Positions 63,632-64,000 of a DNA stretch of 64,000 bases are shown here, in pieces (within the stretch, counting starts at the first letter, position 1; each line of letters starts with the position of its first letter). The notes below the pieces were generated by a model. That model ran no database searches. It was not told the origin of the DNA and worked only from the letters and a program-made list of their open reading frames with translations. Both the position numbers and the translations under genes were made by a program. The stretch lies in contig JADJOC010000004.1 of NCBI GenBank assembly GCA_016713965.1, forward strand, positions 1 to 64,000, given 5' to 3'. The stretch comes from Chitinophagaceae bacterium. GTDB lineage: Bacteria > Bacteroidota > Bacteroidia > Chitinophagales > Chitinophagaceae.

Positions 63632-64000
63632 ATGCCAGATAAAGTTAAAAAGAAACTTAATACGGGAAATGCTGCTCTATTTGCATCAATAGTTAAACAA
63701 GTTGGTGGATCACCAGTTAATAATGATTCAGCCGTAAATGCTAATAAAGCAACACAAGAAAAGCAATTACAAGTCTCTAATACAGAAATTAAAAGTAAAG
63801 AAAAGCTTATCCAAGCAAATACTTTAACTCAAAATGTTAATGACACTCAACAAGGACAAGAAGAACAACCGGCACTTACCAATGTGAATGAAAAAGATAA
63901 AGAAAGTAGGGTAGGGGCTAACACAAGTCAAAATGTACCTCTAACCATACAAACAGCTGGAGAGCAACCAAAGTCTTCAACTGTGGAGGAAAAAGATTAT
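63632..64000 (+). CDS. Start of a Gln/Lys/Ser-rich tra-operon protein (partial)
   Basis: ATG at 63632 is 4 bp after the ParA stop. The 123 visible residues are disordered and polar (MPDKVKKKLNTGNAALFASI..., many Gln, Lys, Ser, Asn). They resemble the N-terminus of the DUF3408 (TraB-slot) proteins that follow ParA in these elements. The gene runs off the window. Confidence 0.6.
   Translation, partial: MPDKVKKKLNTGNAALFASIVKQVGGSPVNNDSAVNANKATQEKQLQVSNTEIKSKEKLIQANTLTQNVNDTQQGQEEQPALTNVNEKDKESRVGANTSQNVPLTIQTAGEQPKSSTVEEKDY

Noticed and set aside
1..64000. tRNA, rRNA or CRISPR arrays
   Set aside because: No conserved rRNA blocks, tRNA cloverleaf patterns or regularly spaced repeats with unique spacers were seen.

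Overview
The window is AT-rich DNA (codon third positions are mostly A or T) from a member of the Bacteroidota, most likely a Chitinophagaceae-like bacterium. It appears to be part of a conjugative plasmid. Supporting features are Bacteroidota-type tra genes in their usual order (J-K-L-M-N-O-Q, followed by topoisomerase III), a Rep_3-type initiator with an iteron field, a MobC/relaxase/coupling-protein mobilization set, and a ParA gene with a probable downstream tra gene. Both window ends cut tra genes, so a circular replicon whose missing arc holds the remaining tra genes is a reasonable inference. There is no rRNA, tRNA or CRISPR array that I can see.

Layout. 1-8.3 kb: mating-pair-formation genes and topB. 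8.5-13.9 kb: a possible RiPP locus with a 64-aa GG-leader precursor, a terminator, an HxxxH peptide-hydroxylase-like protein, a secreted zinc protease, an exported metallo-beta-lactamase-fold protein, a lipoprotein and a membrane protein. 13.95-15.9 kb: iterons and rep. 16-17.9 kb: a degenerate serine recombinase and a zeta-toxin pair. 18-19.8 kb: an ars operon (arsR-arsM-small membrane protein-arsC) with two 16-bp ArsR operator candidates and no visible efflux pump. 19.9-28.3 kb: a copper operon (AraC/HMA regulator, HMA-MauE, HYC_CC_PP, two DUF3347, haem-binding protein, CopB ATPase, multicopper oxidase). 28.3-30.5 kb: DUF1016 and DUF4238 genes. 30.6-34.2 kb: an orphan LanB dehydratase. 34.3-43.8 kb: a Zn/Cd ATPase, a NicO-like exporter, a Csp-like protein, and CusB plus a CusA-TolC fusion. 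43.9-48.5 kb: small plasmid genes, ArdC, and a CoiA-like three-gene operon. 48.6-54.7 kb: an accessory segment between two ~285-bp direct repeats, holding an IS91-type element, a CBASS-like SLATT/nucleotidyltransferase pair with an in-frame ochre codon, and a SIR2-like gene with attC-like hairpins. 54.7-64 kb: TOPRIM primase, DUF3945 protein, M23 peptidase, coupling protein, relaxase, MobC, oriT candidate, an AT-rich repeat region, and ParA.

The metal genes act together. CopB, the oxidase, the periplasmic DUF3347/haem proteins and the Cus-type pump would detoxify copper in the periplasm and export it. The P1B ATPase and NicO-like protein would handle divalent metals, and the ars genes reduce and methylate arsenic. 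The host element thus looks like a metal-resistance plasmid carrying defence and peptide-natural-product cargo.

A data-quality point matters for reading the annotation. Six genes (traK, the CoiA-like gene, the tyrosine recombinase, the IS91 transposase, the relaxase and mobC) are each split by a one-base change in a homopolymer run. These may be assembly errors rather than real pseudogenes.
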